Source: Pedobacter sandarakinus
GTDB lineage: Bacteria; Bacteroidota; Bacteroidia; Sphingobacteriales; Sphingobacteriaceae
Direction: 5' to 3'
Assembly (NCBI RefSeq): GCF_026240095.1
Contig: NZ_JAPIVG010000002.1
Span: forward strand, 434,001 to 498,000
Length of the DNA stretch: 64,000 nt
Within the stretch, counting starts at the first letter, position 1; every line of letters starts with the position of its first letter. The notes under the pieces were generated by a model, which was not told the origin of the DNA, searched no databases, and saw only the letters and a list, made by a program, of their open reading frames with translations. Below, piece by piece: positions 25,100 through 33,360 of the stretch. Made by a program: the position numbers and the translations under genes.

Positions 25100-25765
25100 A
25101 TGAAATATTTTGCTATAATTGTGGCAGGCGGTTCCGGAAATCGGATGCAAACAGAAACCCCAAAACAATTTCTACTCTTGCAGAACCTCCCGGTTCTCAT
25201 GCACACCATTAAAGCATTCGCCCAAAGTAATGCGCAGCCTAAAATTTTTTTAGTCTTGGGAAAAGAACAACAAGATTATTGGAAACGTTTGTGTGAGGAA
25301 TTTCACTTTTACATTCCTCATGAAGTTGTTACCGGGGGTACGGAACGGTTTTATTCTGTAAAAAATGCGGTAGATAGATTATTCGAGAACGGGTACGTTG
25401 CTATCCATGATGCGGTTCGTCCCCTTGTTTCCTCAGCGTTGATTGATAAATGTTTTAATCAGACCCAAACAATGGGAAACGCAATCGCCGCCGTAAAATC
25501 GAGCGATAGCGTTAGAATGTTTGCTGAAAACACAAGTAAAGCGCTAAATCGCGACGATATTTATTTGGTACAAACGCCACAGACATTCGAATGTGATACC
25601 CTTAAAAAGGCTTACAAACAAGAATTTACAAGCAAATTTACAGATGATGCCAGTGTGGTTGAAGCGATGGGACAGACAATAAATATTATCGAGGGCGAAC
25701 GGAATAACATCAAAATTACTTATCCAATAGACCTCGAATTAGCAGAGTTATTACTTAAGAAATAA
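25100..25765 (+). CDS. ispD: 2-C-methyl-D-erythritol 4-phosphate cytidylyltransferase
   Basis: 221 residues from the ATG at 25100 (MKYFAIIVAGGSGNRM). An in-frame ATG at 25058 would put its first codons inside the queA terminator. IspD attaches CMP to MEP in the non-mevalonate isoprenoid pathway. Landmarks: VAGGSGNRMQTETPKQF (CTP loop), VTGGTERFYSVKNAV, IHDAVRPLVS and LVQTPQTFECD, then the closing TDDASVVEAMGQ. It supplies the IPP pool also used by idi and crtB in this window. Confidence 0.96.
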   Translation: MKYFAIIVAGGSGNRMQTETPKQFLLLQNLPVLMHTIKAFAQSNAQPKIFLVLGKEQQDYWKRLCEEFHFYIPHEVVTGGTERFYSVKNAVDRLFENGYVAIHDAVRPLVSSALIDKCFNQTQTMGNAIAAVKSSDSVRMFAENTSKALNRDDIYLVQTPQTFECDTLKKAYKQEFTSKFTDDASVVEAMGQTINIIEGERNNIKITYPIDLELAELLLKK

Positions 25766-25805
25766 TGGAGGTTGATCAGGTTTATATTTACCAATAGCAT
25801 TAAAA

Positions 25806-25841
25806 AAAAGGGGGAATCAGTTTAACTGATATCCCCCTTTT
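25806..25841 (+). terminator. Rho-independent terminator after ispD
   Basis: AAAAGGGGGA...TCAGT pairs with ACTGA...TCCCCCTTTT with a one- or two-base bulge around a short TTAA loop, 41 bases after ispD. It may serve both strands, as the next gene (25895) converges on it. Confidence 0.85.
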
Positions 25842-25894
25842 AAGTTCTTACTGATTATTGCCGAAGCTTACATCAATATGGCTCGTTCTATGTC

Positions 25895-26053
25895 TTAAGC
25901 AGCCCTGCCAATTACTTTTAGCAAGATTGCTATCACTGCAATAACCAATAAAACGTGAATGATTCCACCTACATCGCCGAAGCCGTGGAACACAAATCCG
26001 ATAACCCATAGTATAACCAATACTACTGCTACTAAATACAATAAATTTCCCAT
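25895..26053 (-). CDS. Small lmo0937-type membrane protein
   Basis: 52 residues, below common ORF length cut-offs. It starts MGNLLYLVAVVLVILWVIGF and ends VLLVIAVIAILLKVIGRAA: two hydrophobic helices joined by the loop FHGFGDVGG, the pattern of the lmo0937-family membrane proteins found in many Bacteroidota. The function is unknown; relatives are often stress-induced. The start ATG (26051-26053) follows an AT-rich leader that includes TATATTTG on this strand (26119-26126), a possible -7 element. Confidence 0.85.
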   Translation of the reverse strand: MGNLLYLVAVVLVILWVIGFVFHGFGDVGGIIHVLLVIAVIAILLKVIGRAA

Positions 26054-26184
26054 AGTGTTAATTTTTTAAGTAATGTTGAAGTATTAACAGACCACATAAA
26101 CTTTTGTTTAAAAATTGTCAAATATATTTGAAAATCGTGCCCTATTACCTCGTGAGCACGGAAATTCCAAAAAAAAGATCAAAA

Positions 26185-26213
26185 AAAAATCGCTTAACAA
26201 TTAAGCGATTTTT
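26185..26213. terminator. Terminator after the DUF2795 gene
   Basis: A 13-bp A/T-flanked stem, AAAAATCGCTTAA with TTAAGCGATTTTT, has a 3-base loop. It lies 17 bases beyond the stop of the minus-strand gene at 26230, and the A tract on the plus strand gives that transcript its U run. Confidence 0.85.
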
Positions 26214-26229
26214 ATGTTTTTAAATCTAT

Positions 26230-26451
26230 TTAGTATTCATCCTCGTTAAAAAAGAAATCTTCTTTAGTAGGATAATCTGGCCAGATCTCCTCAATCGTCT
26301 CATAAGGTTCACCGTCGTCTTCTAATGCTTGTAAGTTCTCAATAACTTCAACCGGGGCACCAGAACGGATACCGTAATCAATTAACTCATCTTTAGTTGC
26401 AGGCCATGGTGCGTCTTCCAAGTGCGATGCTAATTCTAATGTCCAATACAT
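26230..26451 (-). CDS. DUF2795 family protein
   Basis: 73 residues: MYWTLELASHLEDAPWPATKDELIDYGIRSGAP and a very acidic tail ending FFFNEDEY. It matches the small DUF2795 proteins conserved across Bacteroidota, whose function is unknown. The helical N-terminal part (TKDELIDYGI.SGAP..VIENLQAL) is the conserved core. Its position upstream of a terminator and downstream of the cobalamin adenosyltransferase gene suggests an independent short transcript. Confidence 0.85.
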   Translation of the reverse strand: MYWTLELASHLEDAPWPATKDELIDYGIRSGAPVEVIENLQALEDDGEPYETIEEIWPDYPTKEDFFFNEDEY

Positions 26452-26530
26452 ATCTTCAATTCAATTCTTGTGTTAACAATGCGCAAAGTATATTAAAATT
26501 TTTGAGCAAAACAAACTTATTTTTCAACTA

Positions 26531-27079
26531 TTAAATCCGCGGAATCCAAATGTTTTCTTCCGCCTCCAAATCCATCGTCAGTTTTCGTGCCAAAACAAAC
26601 AGATAATCGCTTAACCGGTTTAAATAAATGGTTACCCGCTCATCAACAAAACTATTTTCTGCTAATTCTACCGATAATCTTTCTGCTCTCCTGCATACGC
26701 ACCTTGCTAAATGGCAATAAGCAGATGTGGTATTTCCACCAGGCAAGATAAAGTGCTTTAACTCCGGCAACAAATCATTCATGCTATCCATCTCCTTTTC
26801 CAACAACAAAATATCTTCATCATGAAGATCAGGAATTTTCATTTTTGATCTTTCAGGATCGGCTGCTAACGACGAACCAACGGTAAATAGCCTGTCTTGA
26901 ATTTCCTTTAAAAGCAGTTGGTATGCTGGATCAATATCCTGGCAGCGTATTAAACCAATGTGAGAATTTAGCTCATCTACCGTTCCGTACGCTTCAATGC
27001 GCAAATGGTATTTCGGCACTCGGGTACCTCCAATTAGCGAGGTTTGGCCCTTATCGCCCGTTTTGGTGTAAATTTTCAT
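26531..27079 (-). CDS. Cob(I)alamin adenosyltransferase, PduO type
   Basis: 182 residues. It transfers the adenosyl group of ATP to cob(I)alamin, making adenosylcobalamin. PduO-type landmarks: MKIYTKTGDKGQTSLIGG at the N-terminus, IEAYGTVDELNSHIGL, CRRAERLSVEL and YLNRLSDYLFVLAR. Length is normal. It stands 33 bases from the end of the ABC ATPase gene on the same strand, so cotranscription is possible. Its product would be the cofactor of the CarH-like regulator at 13338-14234. Confidence 0.95.
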   Translation of the reverse strand: MKIYTKTGDKGQTSLIGGTRVPKYHLRIEAYGTVDELNSHIGLIRCQDIDPAYQLLLKEIQDRLFTVGSSLAADPERSKMKIPDLHDEDILLLEKEMDSMNDLLPELKHFILPGGNTTSAYCHLARCVCRRAERLSVELAENSFVDERVTIYLNRLSDYLFVLARKLTMDLEAEENIWIPRI

Positions 27080-27112
27080 TTTCTAAGGTATAGTCTATCA
27101 CAAGCCTCATCT

Positions 27113-27871
27113 TTAGCTAATCTTCTCCCAATCGCTACCACTATCTTTTAAAGCCTGCAGTCTTGGAGATACACTTTTTACTTCCGTATTTAGATAATCA
27201 TTCTCAATCAAACCATCTCGCATGCGTACAATGCGGTGCGCATGCTGGGCAATATCTTCTTCATGGGTAACCAAAATAATCGTGTTACCTTTGCTATGTA
27301 TCTCTTCCAGCAAACCCATAATTTCTATGGAAGTTTTAGTATCCAGGTTTCCTGTTGGCTCATCGGCCAAAATGATTGATGGGTTATTTATTAAAGCACG
27401 TGCAACGGCAACACGTTGGCGCTGACCACCTGAGAGCTCATTTGGCTTGTGGTCCATCCTGTTTCCTAATCCTACATTCTCGAGCGCTTGCGTAGCTCTT
27501 GCATCGCGGTCTTTTTTGCTGGTGCCAGCGTAAATTAATGGTAATGCAACGTTATCCAGCGAAGTAGACCGGGGTAGCAAGTTGAATGTTTGAAATACAA
27601 AACCAATTTCCTTGTTTCTAACCTCGGCAAGCGCATCGTCACTCATCTGACTTACATTGGTACCATTTAAAATATAAGTGCCTGTAGAAGGGGTGTCTAA
27701 ACAGCCTAAGATATTCATTAGTGTTGATTTTCCCGAGCCAGAGGGTCCCATCAATGCCACAAACTCACCCTTGTTTATGTCTAAAGACACCGATTTCAGC
27801 GCATGGATAACTTCTGAACCAATTACATATTTCCGACCAATTTCTTTTATCGTGATGAGTGATTTCTCCAT
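27113..27871 (-). CDS. ABC transporter ATP-binding protein, MacB/LolD type
   Basis: 252 residues. Walker [11 protein letters not shown]-loop [13 protein letters not shown], signature [15 protein letters not shown], Walker [13 protein letters not shown] and switch VTHEEDIA are all intact. The [12 protein letters not shown] segment is typical of the MacB/LolD branch, which works with FtsX-like permeases. The only candidate permease outside the metal island is at 22538-23782, about 3.3 kb away on the same strand. Pairing is inferred. Confidence 0.93.
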   Translation of the reverse strand: MEKSLITIKEIGRKYVIGSEVIHALKSVSLDINKGEFVALMGPSGSGKSTLMNILGCLDTPSTGTYILNGTNVSQMSDDALAEVRNKEIGFVFQTFNLLPRSTSLDNVALPLIYAGTSKKDRDARATQALENVGLGNRMDHKPNELSGGQRQRVAVARALINNPSIILADEPTGNLDTKTSIEIMGLLEEIHSKGNTIILVTHEEDIAQHAHRIVRMRDGLIENDYLNTEVKSVSPRLQALKDSGSDWEKIS

Positions 27872-27985
27872 GTTTTTTTCTTTTTAGACTAGGGTTGGTA
27901 ATAAGATGTTACAGCGAAAGCCGAAATTATGAAACTGACGATCTAATCTTTCGAAGTTTGGAATCGTAAAGTCCGTAGAAACAAT

Positions 27986-28276
27986 TTACTTTTCGATAAT
28001 TTTGGGCACCATGAAAAACTGGTCTGTATGCTTGGCGGCATTTTTTAAACCATCTGCCGTCGAAATTTCCCGGAAGACAATATCTTCACGCCAAACATTT
28101 TTAGATTCGTTCATGTAAACCAAAGGCTTTACATCGCTGGTATCAAGCTCGTTCAGTTTTTCCATAAATGATAAAATCTTATTCATTTCGGGAATAAGCT
28201 GTTGCACTTCTTCATCATTGACGTGAATCCTGGCCAAATCTGCAATTTTGTGAATAGTTTGTGTATCTAAATTCAT
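27986..28276 (-). CDS. gatC: Asp/Glu-tRNA amidotransferase subunit C
   Basis: 96 residues, normal for GatC, the small clamp subunit that ties GatA to GatB. Landmarks: IHKIADLARIHVNDEE, MNKILSFMEKLNELDTSDVKPL and the closing REDIVFREI...AAKHTDQFFMVPKIIEK. Its start overlaps the upstream acyltransferase gene by 4 bases. gatA is not in the window and gatB is at the left edge. Confidence 0.95.
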   Translation of the reverse strand: MNLDTQTIHKIADLARIHVNDEEVQQLIPEMNKILSFMEKLNELDTSDVKPLVYMNESKNVWREDIVFREISTADGLKNAAKHTDQFFMVPKIIEK

Positions 28277-29001
28277 TTCGCTAGCTTACTTTCTATGAGT
28301 TTGAAAACTTTTTCCTTCAACACATCTGAATCGTCAATTGCTAATATCGATGTATTAATCGGCTTGTGGACGTAAATATCGCAAATTCCAGGCTTACTTC
28401 CATATTTTGCGCCATCATCCCAATTTATTTTCCAAACATTTGTAATACTTACAGGTACTAATGGAATATTTTTATCGATAGCCAGCCTAAACGGTCCATT
28501 CTTAAATTCGCCTAATCTTGGCGGGTAGTGGTCATCTATTTTTCCCTCGGGAAAGATAATCAGGCTCATCCCCTTTTCTAAATTTTCACCCGCTTTCTTA
28601 AACGCCCTAAATGCCGAAATTCTGCTGTCGCGATTAACTGCGATATCAATAGTCTTAAAAAAAAGTCCCAATACAGGGTTTTTCAGCAACTCATCTTTAC
28701 CCATAAAATGATATCGACCATGCGCCATGATACAAAAAATCATAATATCAAGATTAGAGCTGTGATTAGCACAGTAGATATAGGTCTGTTGTGGATTTAG
28801 CTTTTCTTCGAACGAGAACGAAAAAAAGACACCTGAGAAAAAACTACATAAATAACTATTCGCACTTCTACAGGCGTTTAGCAGCAGGTAATATCGCTCA
28901 TGCCTCGAGGTTAGGTAATAAAGCGGATAGAAAAGTGCAAAAAACAAAAGGATCCAGAATAAAAACCAAACCCTATGAACCTGCCTTAAAAATTTGATCA
29001 T
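28273..29001 (-). CDS. plsC: 1-acyl-sn-glycerol-3-phosphate acyltransferase
   Basis: About 242 residues from the ATG at 28999-29001; an in-frame ATG at 29028 would add nine residues. The catalytic H-x4-D box is NHSSNLDI and the substrate motif is FPEGKID. An N-terminal hydrophobic segment (WFLFWILLFFALFYPLYYL) anchors it in the inner membrane. PlsC acylates lysophosphatidate to phosphatidate in phospholipid synthesis. The next gene, gatC, overlaps by 4 bases, a coupling seen in relatives. Confidence 0.9.
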   Translation of the reverse strand: MIKFLRQVHRVWFLFWILLFFALFYPLYYLTSRHERYYLLLNACRSANSYLCSFFSGVFFSFSFEEKLNPQQTYIYCANHSSNLDIMIFCIMAHGRYHFMGKDELLKNPVLGLFFKTIDIAVNRDSRISAFRAFKKAGENLEKGMSLIIFPEGKIDDHYPPRLGEFKNGPFRLAIDKNIPLVPVSITNVWKINWDDGAKYGSKPGICDIYVHKPINTSILAIDDSDVLKEKVFKLIESKLAK

Positions 29002-29201
29002 AGTTGATTCAAAAATATAAAATAGCACGAGAAATAAACTGATGAAAGGGAAAATTATTCAACCAAATTGAATTAAGTGATGGTGCAAATGATCAGCCTC
29101 TTTGCCGAATGCACAATTGAAGCAATGAAGTTAAATCTCTTTTCGTAAAATTGAATATATCATATACATTGCTGGTATTTTATTTTTAATTTCGTGCCAT
29201 T

Positions 29202-30200
29202 ATGAAAGAAACAGTGGTGAGCGGGATTCGCTCAACAGGAAAATTACATTTAGGCAATTACTATGGTGCAATACAGAATTTTGTAAAAATGCAACATGAT
29301 TACAATTGTTACTTTTTTATTGCTGACTTACACTCATTAACAACGCACCCTACCCCTGCCGATTTGCATGGAAATATTAAGCATGTTTTAGTTGAATATT
29401 TAGCGAGTGGCATCGATCCGGAAAATAGCACCATATATATTCAAAGTGATGTGCCTGAAATTGCCGAGCTATATCTTTATCTAAATATGAATGCCTATAT
29501 GGGTGAATTAGAACGCAGTACTTCATTTAAAGACAAAGTGAGGGCAAACCCGGATAATGTGAATGCAGGCCTGTTAACTTACCCTGTTCTAATGGCTGCA
29601 GATATATTAATTCATAAGGCAACTAAAGTACCTGTTGGCAAAGACCAGGAACAGCATCTAGAAATGGCCCGAACCTTTGGTAATCGTTTTAATAGGCTTT
29701 ACGAAACGGAATATTTTCCAGAGCCTTATGCGTTCACTTATGCCGATAAACTGGTAAAAGTACCTGGTTTGGATGGCAAAGGCAAAATGGGAAAATCTGA
29801 AGGCGAAGCGAATGCAGTTTATCTTTCTGATGATCCGGAAATCATACGCAAAAAGGTAATGAGAGCAGTAAGCGATGGAGGCCCTACCGAGGAAAACCAG
29901 CCTAAACCAGAACCTATTCAAAACCTGTTCGATCTGATGAAAGTGGTGTCTAGTGCTGATACGCACCAACATTTTGATGATTTGTATAATAAAATGCAAA
30001 TTAGATATGGCGATTTCAAAAAGCAATTGGCTGAGGATATGATTCTTGCTACTGCCCCAATGCGTGAGCGCATACAAGACATTGCAAAAGATGATGCGTA
30101 CTTAAGACAAGTTGCAAAACATGGTGCACTTAAGGCTCGCGAAAGCGCCCAAAGAACCATTCGCGAAGTTCGCAGTTTAATCGGTTTTAAAAGTTTTTAA
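29202..30200 (+). CDS. trpS: Tryptophanyl-tRNA synthetase
   Basis: 332 residues, normal bacterial length. Class I signatures: GIRSTGKLHLGNYYGA (HIGH-type motif) and GKGKMGKSEG (KMSKS-type, with Gly replacing the first Ser). Also typical are FIADLHSLTT, MAADILIHKATKVPVGKDQEQHLEMAR and the closing VRSLIGF. It charges tRNA(Trp). A small hairpin (30229-30246) follows but lacks a T tract. Confidence 0.97.
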   Translation: MKETVVSGIRSTGKLHLGNYYGAIQNFVKMQHDYNCYFFIADLHSLTTHPTPADLHGNIKHVLVEYLASGIDPENSTIYIQSDVPEIAELYLYLNMNAYMGELERSTSFKDKVRANPDNVNAGLLTYPVLMAADILIHKATKVPVGKDQEQHLEMARTFGNRFNRLYETEYFPEPYAFTYADKLVKVPGLDGKGKMGKSEGEANAVYLSDDPEIIRKKVMRAVSDGGPTEENQPKPEPIQNLFDLMKVVSSADTHQHFDDLYNKMQIRYGDFKKQLAEDMILATAPMRERIQDIAKDDAYLRQVAKHGALKARESAQRTIREVRSLIGFKSF

Positions 30201-30282
30201 TATTCAATAAATTGAGTGATGCGAGCTTAATGAGCTTCTGCTCATTGTTAGCGTTCAAATTTCAATTTCATAGCTTAAATAT

Positions 30283-30897
30283 ATGCACATCGCAATTGTA
30301 GGAAACATAGGAGCCGGTAAAACAACGTTAACTGGTTTATTGGCAAAAAATTATGGCTGGGAAGCTTTGTATGAAGCGGTGGATAACAACCCCTATCTTG
30401 AAGATTTTTATAGCGATATGAAACGTTGGAGCTTTAACCTCCAAATTTATTTTCTTAACAGCAGGTTTCAGCAGATTACTGATATTGAGATCAACAAACG
30501 CAACGTTATTCAAGATCGAACCATATACGAAGACGCTCATATCTTTGCGGAAAATTTACATGATATGGCCTTGATGACCACTCGTGACCATGATAATTAC
30601 AGGGCGATTTTTGATAACATTACGTCTTTCATTAAACCGCCAGATTTATTGGTTTACCTTCGTGCATCTGTTCCTACTCTGGTAAATAATATTCAGCGGC
30701 GTGGCCGCGAGTATGAAGCCGGAATCCGCATCGATTATTTATCGAAATTGAATGAAAAATATGAAGCCTGGATTAAAGGCTATGATTTGGGAAAATTACT
30801 GATCCTGGATAAGGATAAGCTGGATTTTACAAATAATCCGGAAGATTTAGGTACAGTGATTCAAGCTATCGAAGCCGAAATCAATGGATTGTTTTAA
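30283..30897 (+). CDS. Deoxynucleoside kinase
   Basis: 204 residues. The P-loop is GNIGAGKTTL (from about residue 7). YEAVDNNPYLEDFYSDMKRWSFNLQIYFLNSRF and DRTIYEDAHIFAE are the substrate-binding and DR motifs of the dGK/dCK/TK2-like family; the lid is RRGREYEAGIRIDYL. It phosphorylates deoxyribonucleosides for salvage; which base is preferred cannot be read. It follows trpS by 83 bases. Confidence 0.93.
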   Translation: MHIAIVGNIGAGKTTLTGLLAKNYGWEALYEAVDNNPYLEDFYSDMKRWSFNLQIYFLNSRFQQITDIEINKRNVIQDRTIYEDAHIFAENLHDMALMTTRDHDNYRAIFDNITSFIKPPDLLVYLRASVPTLVNNIQRRGREYEAGIRIDYLSKLNEKYEAWIKGYDLGKLLILDKDKLDFTNNPEDLGTVIQAIEAEINGLF

Positions 30898-31004
30898 ATT
30901 TTAGCAACCACTTTTAAGTTAATCCTGACGGGATATTTAGACTAAAACACCCTTATATACCTAGCTAATTGATCTTTCATTCTACACCTTAAACACCTTC
31001 GTGT

Positions 31005-31766
31005 ATGGAAGCTGAACATTCAAAAGTTATTGGCATTATTCCTGCCCGTTATGCCTCTACCCGATTTCCAGGAAAGCCCCTGGTAGATATTGCAGGCAAA
31101 ACGATGATTCAACGGGTTTATGAACAAGCCGTTAAAGCAAAATGTTTGGCTAAGGTAGTTGTTGCAACTGATGATGAACGAATTGCGAATGATGTGCAGC
31201 GGTTTGGTGGCGAATTTGTTTTAACGGCAGCACATCATCAAAGCGGTACCGATCGATGTGCAGAAGTAATGCAGCATTTTACTGATTTTGATGTTGTTGT
31301 TAACATTCAGGGTGATGAGCCTTTTATCGAACCAGATCAAATCGATTTACTGGCAAGTTGTTTTATTGAAGATAAAGTACAATTGGCCACATTAATCAAA
31401 CCCATCCATAATCAGGAAAGCGTATATAATCCAAACAGCCCGAAAGTTGTAATTGACGTAAATGGAAGGGCGATGTATTTTAGCCGTAGTCCTATTCCAT
31501 TTATCAGGAACGGAGAGCCAGGTGTTTGGGCTGAAAAACACCAATTTTATAAGCACATAGGCATTTACGGTTATAGAACTGCTTCGTTAAAGGAAATTAC
31601 AAAGCTACCGCCCTCCTCGCTGGAAATAGCCGAAAGTTTAGAGCAACTGCGATGGATTGAAAATGGCTATTACATCCAAACCAAAGTTACAAATATAGAA
31701 ACCGTTGCTATTGACACACCTGAAGATCTGGTTAAACTAAATAAGCTTATCGAAGCGTTGAAGTAA
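31005..31766 (+). CDS. kdsB: 3-deoxy-manno-octulosonate cytidylyltransferase (CMP-KDO synthetase)
   Basis: 253 residues. Landmarks: GIIPARYASTRFPGKPL, ATDDERIANDVQRFGG, SGTDRCAEV, NIQGDEPFIEPDQID, YFSRSPIPFIR, HIGIYGYR and SLEIAESLEQLRWIENGY. It activates KDO with CTP for the inner core of lipopolysaccharide, consistent with an outer membrane. Length is normal. Confidence 0.97.
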   Translation: MEAEHSKVIGIIPARYASTRFPGKPLVDIAGKTMIQRVYEQAVKAKCLAKVVVATDDERIANDVQRFGGEFVLTAAHHQSGTDRCAEVMQHFTDFDVVVNIQGDEPFIEPDQIDLLASCFIEDKVQLATLIKPIHNQESVYNPNSPKVVIDVNGRAMYFSRSPIPFIRNGEPGVWAEKHQFYKHIGIYGYRTASLKEITKLPPSSLEIAESLEQLRWIENGYYIQTKVTNIETVAIDTPEDLVKLNKLIEALK

Positions 31767-31897
31767 GCCAGAGTCGACTTACCAAAAATGGTCATTTATT
31801 TTTGGCAGGTTTTGAAGAATTGCCAATAGAAAACGAAATAAATCCACACTTATTTTATGTTTTTAGTTCAGGAATTTTTTTACTTTAGTTATAAAGT

Positions 31898-32461
31898 ATG
31901 AAAATTATCCGCTTATTACTCTCATGCATCCTATTGGTTAACCTGGCACATGCCCAGGGTGCGCTTGGTGTTTATGTAAAAACCGATTTACTAAATTTGC
32001 TGGCTAAGCAACCTGCCATAGCAGTTGAGAAAGTCTTTAATAAACGTTATGGCATAGAACTATCTTATGCAAAGGGTGAGCTAAATTGGGGCAGGGAATA
32101 TCAGTTTGAAGGAGTGTTGATGAGGGGAAAAGTTTACACTACTGAAATTAAAGCAAAGGAAGCAAGTTTATTTTATGGCGCTTACGCTGGAGTATTAAAT
32201 AAGAAAATCGTAGCAAACAACGGCTACAAGCATCCAACAGGTTTCCTTGCGTGGGGGCATGATTTGGATTTTATTGCAGATTCTTTCCGGGCGGGAGGTA
32301 CTTTGGGAGTACTTTTTATACCTAAGCGAAGGTTCTTCCTGGAAACAACAACAGGTTTAGGCTATGGTAAGTATTATAATGTTAAAACTTTTAATGGAAC
32401 CAACAAACCAAGCGGCTATTTAGACGTACAATTAAACCTATCGGTTGGTTATTCTTTTTAA
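31898..32461 (+). CDS. Secreted or outer-membrane protein, unknown function
   Basis: 187 residues with a signal peptide ending AHAQ (residue 20). The mature part (VYVKTDLLNLLAKQPAIAVEKVFNKRYGIELSYAKGELNWG, and a closing GYLDVQLNLSVGYSF) resembles DUF3575-like outer-membrane barrels in Bacteroidota, ending in an aromatic residue as barrels usually do. Function unknown. The following lipoprotein gene starts 40 bases after its stop. Confidence 0.75.
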   Translation: MKIIRLLLSCILLVNLAHAQGALGVYVKTDLLNLLAKQPAIAVEKVFNKRYGIELSYAKGELNWGREYQFEGVLMRGKVYTTEIKAKEASLFYGAYAGVLNKKIVANNGYKHPTGFLAWGHDLDFIADSFRAGGTLGVLFIPKRRFFLETTTGLGYGKYYNVKTFNGTNKPSGYLDVQLNLSVGYSF

Positions 32462-32501
32462 CCAACTTAAAAATAGAAAACGAAAATTTGTAGTTTTGAA
32501 T

Positions 32502-33041
32502 ATGAGAAACTTAGTGCTCTTTTTATTTTTCGGATTAACATTTGCGGCATGCAAGTCGGAAAAAAACTCAGATAGTGATGCTATAGCATCGAAAAATGTG
32601 GATCAAATACTTGCAAAATCATTTTCAAGTTTAGCACAACCAGATACTTTTAAAATTGAGTTAACAGGCAGCAAACCAGGAGAAATGATTATTCATTTCA
32701 GCATTAAAAATGCTAATGGAAAGGAAATTTATCACACAAAATTGAAGGGCACAGATCTACTCGATAGTACAGATCCTAACGTAGATCTAACTAAAGAAAA
32801 AGATCAGGTGGTTTTCTTAAAGACGATTGCCGACGATTTTTTCGCTGATGATAATTTTCTGGAGCCTGCCGTAATGCCAGAAGATAAGGCAGACAAAAAC
32901 GTTCCAGATAAAGCATTTTATGAGGAATTGAAGAAAACAAAGCTTAATGGTTTCAAGTATAGATTGGGAAAAGAAAGTAATGTTTACATTGCCTGGAGTG
33001 AAAAGGAACAGCAGGTAAAAATCTACTACAGATGTTGCTAA
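32502..33041 (+). CDS. Lipoprotein, unknown function
   Basis: 179 residues from the ATG at 32502 (MRNLVLFLFFGLTFAACKSE), chosen because it puts the lipobox FAAC at residues 14-17 of a proper lipoprotein signal peptide; the open frame from 32445 would bury it. TAGTTTTG at 32491-32498 matches the -7 consensus but is very close to this start. The mature protein is hydrophilic, with no known motif (KIELTGSKPGEMIIHFSIKN, YRLGKESNVYIAWSEKEQQVKIYYRCC). Confidence 0.75.
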   Translation: MRNLVLFLFFGLTFAACKSEKNSDSDAIASKNVDQILAKSFSSLAQPDTFKIELTGSKPGEMIIHFSIKNANGKEIYHTKLKGTDLLDSTDPNVDLTKEKDQVVFLKTIADDFFADDNFLEPAVMPEDKADKNVPDKAFYEELKKTKLNGFKYRLGKESNVYIAWSEKEQQVKIYYRCC

Positions 33042-33360
33042 ACCAGCATTAGAAAGTACTCACTATGTAACTAAACCCGGTTGGAACAGCATCCTTTTTT
33101 GTTGGCATTAGCTTACAATCGAAACCATCCGTTGGCAAAAAAGATAACGTGAAAAACGGGAGCATACGACAATATGGTTACTGAACCTGCTTTACAAAAA
33201 TAAGTTTAACCTTATACCAGACAACTAAATAATTGATAAACACAAGATTATCAATTTTAAATTATCTTACATTTTAAAGCATCGAAACAAGTAATTTTCA
33301 TACCTTTGTATCCCGTACAAAAAGCAGCAATATTTGCATTTGCTGTAAAAAATCACAAAC
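33042..33360. other. Intergenic region upstream of pyrG, 319 bp
   Basis: No coding frame was recognised. It contains a candidate -7 element TACCTTTG (33301-33308) and, in the leader, a 6-bp stem CAGCAA/TTGCTG (33325-33330, 33340-33345) with a 9-base loop just before the pyrG start. No -33 TTTG is found at 19-20 bases. Confidence 0.4.

Noticed and set aside
30229..30246. Hairpin AATGAGC/GCTCATT after trpS
   Set aside because: No T tract follows, and the short stem could arise by chance in AT-rich spacer.
33325..33345. CAGCAA/TTGCTG hairpin in the pyrG leader as an attenuator
   Set aside because: The stem is only 6 bp and is not followed by a T run, so there is no support for attenuation control.
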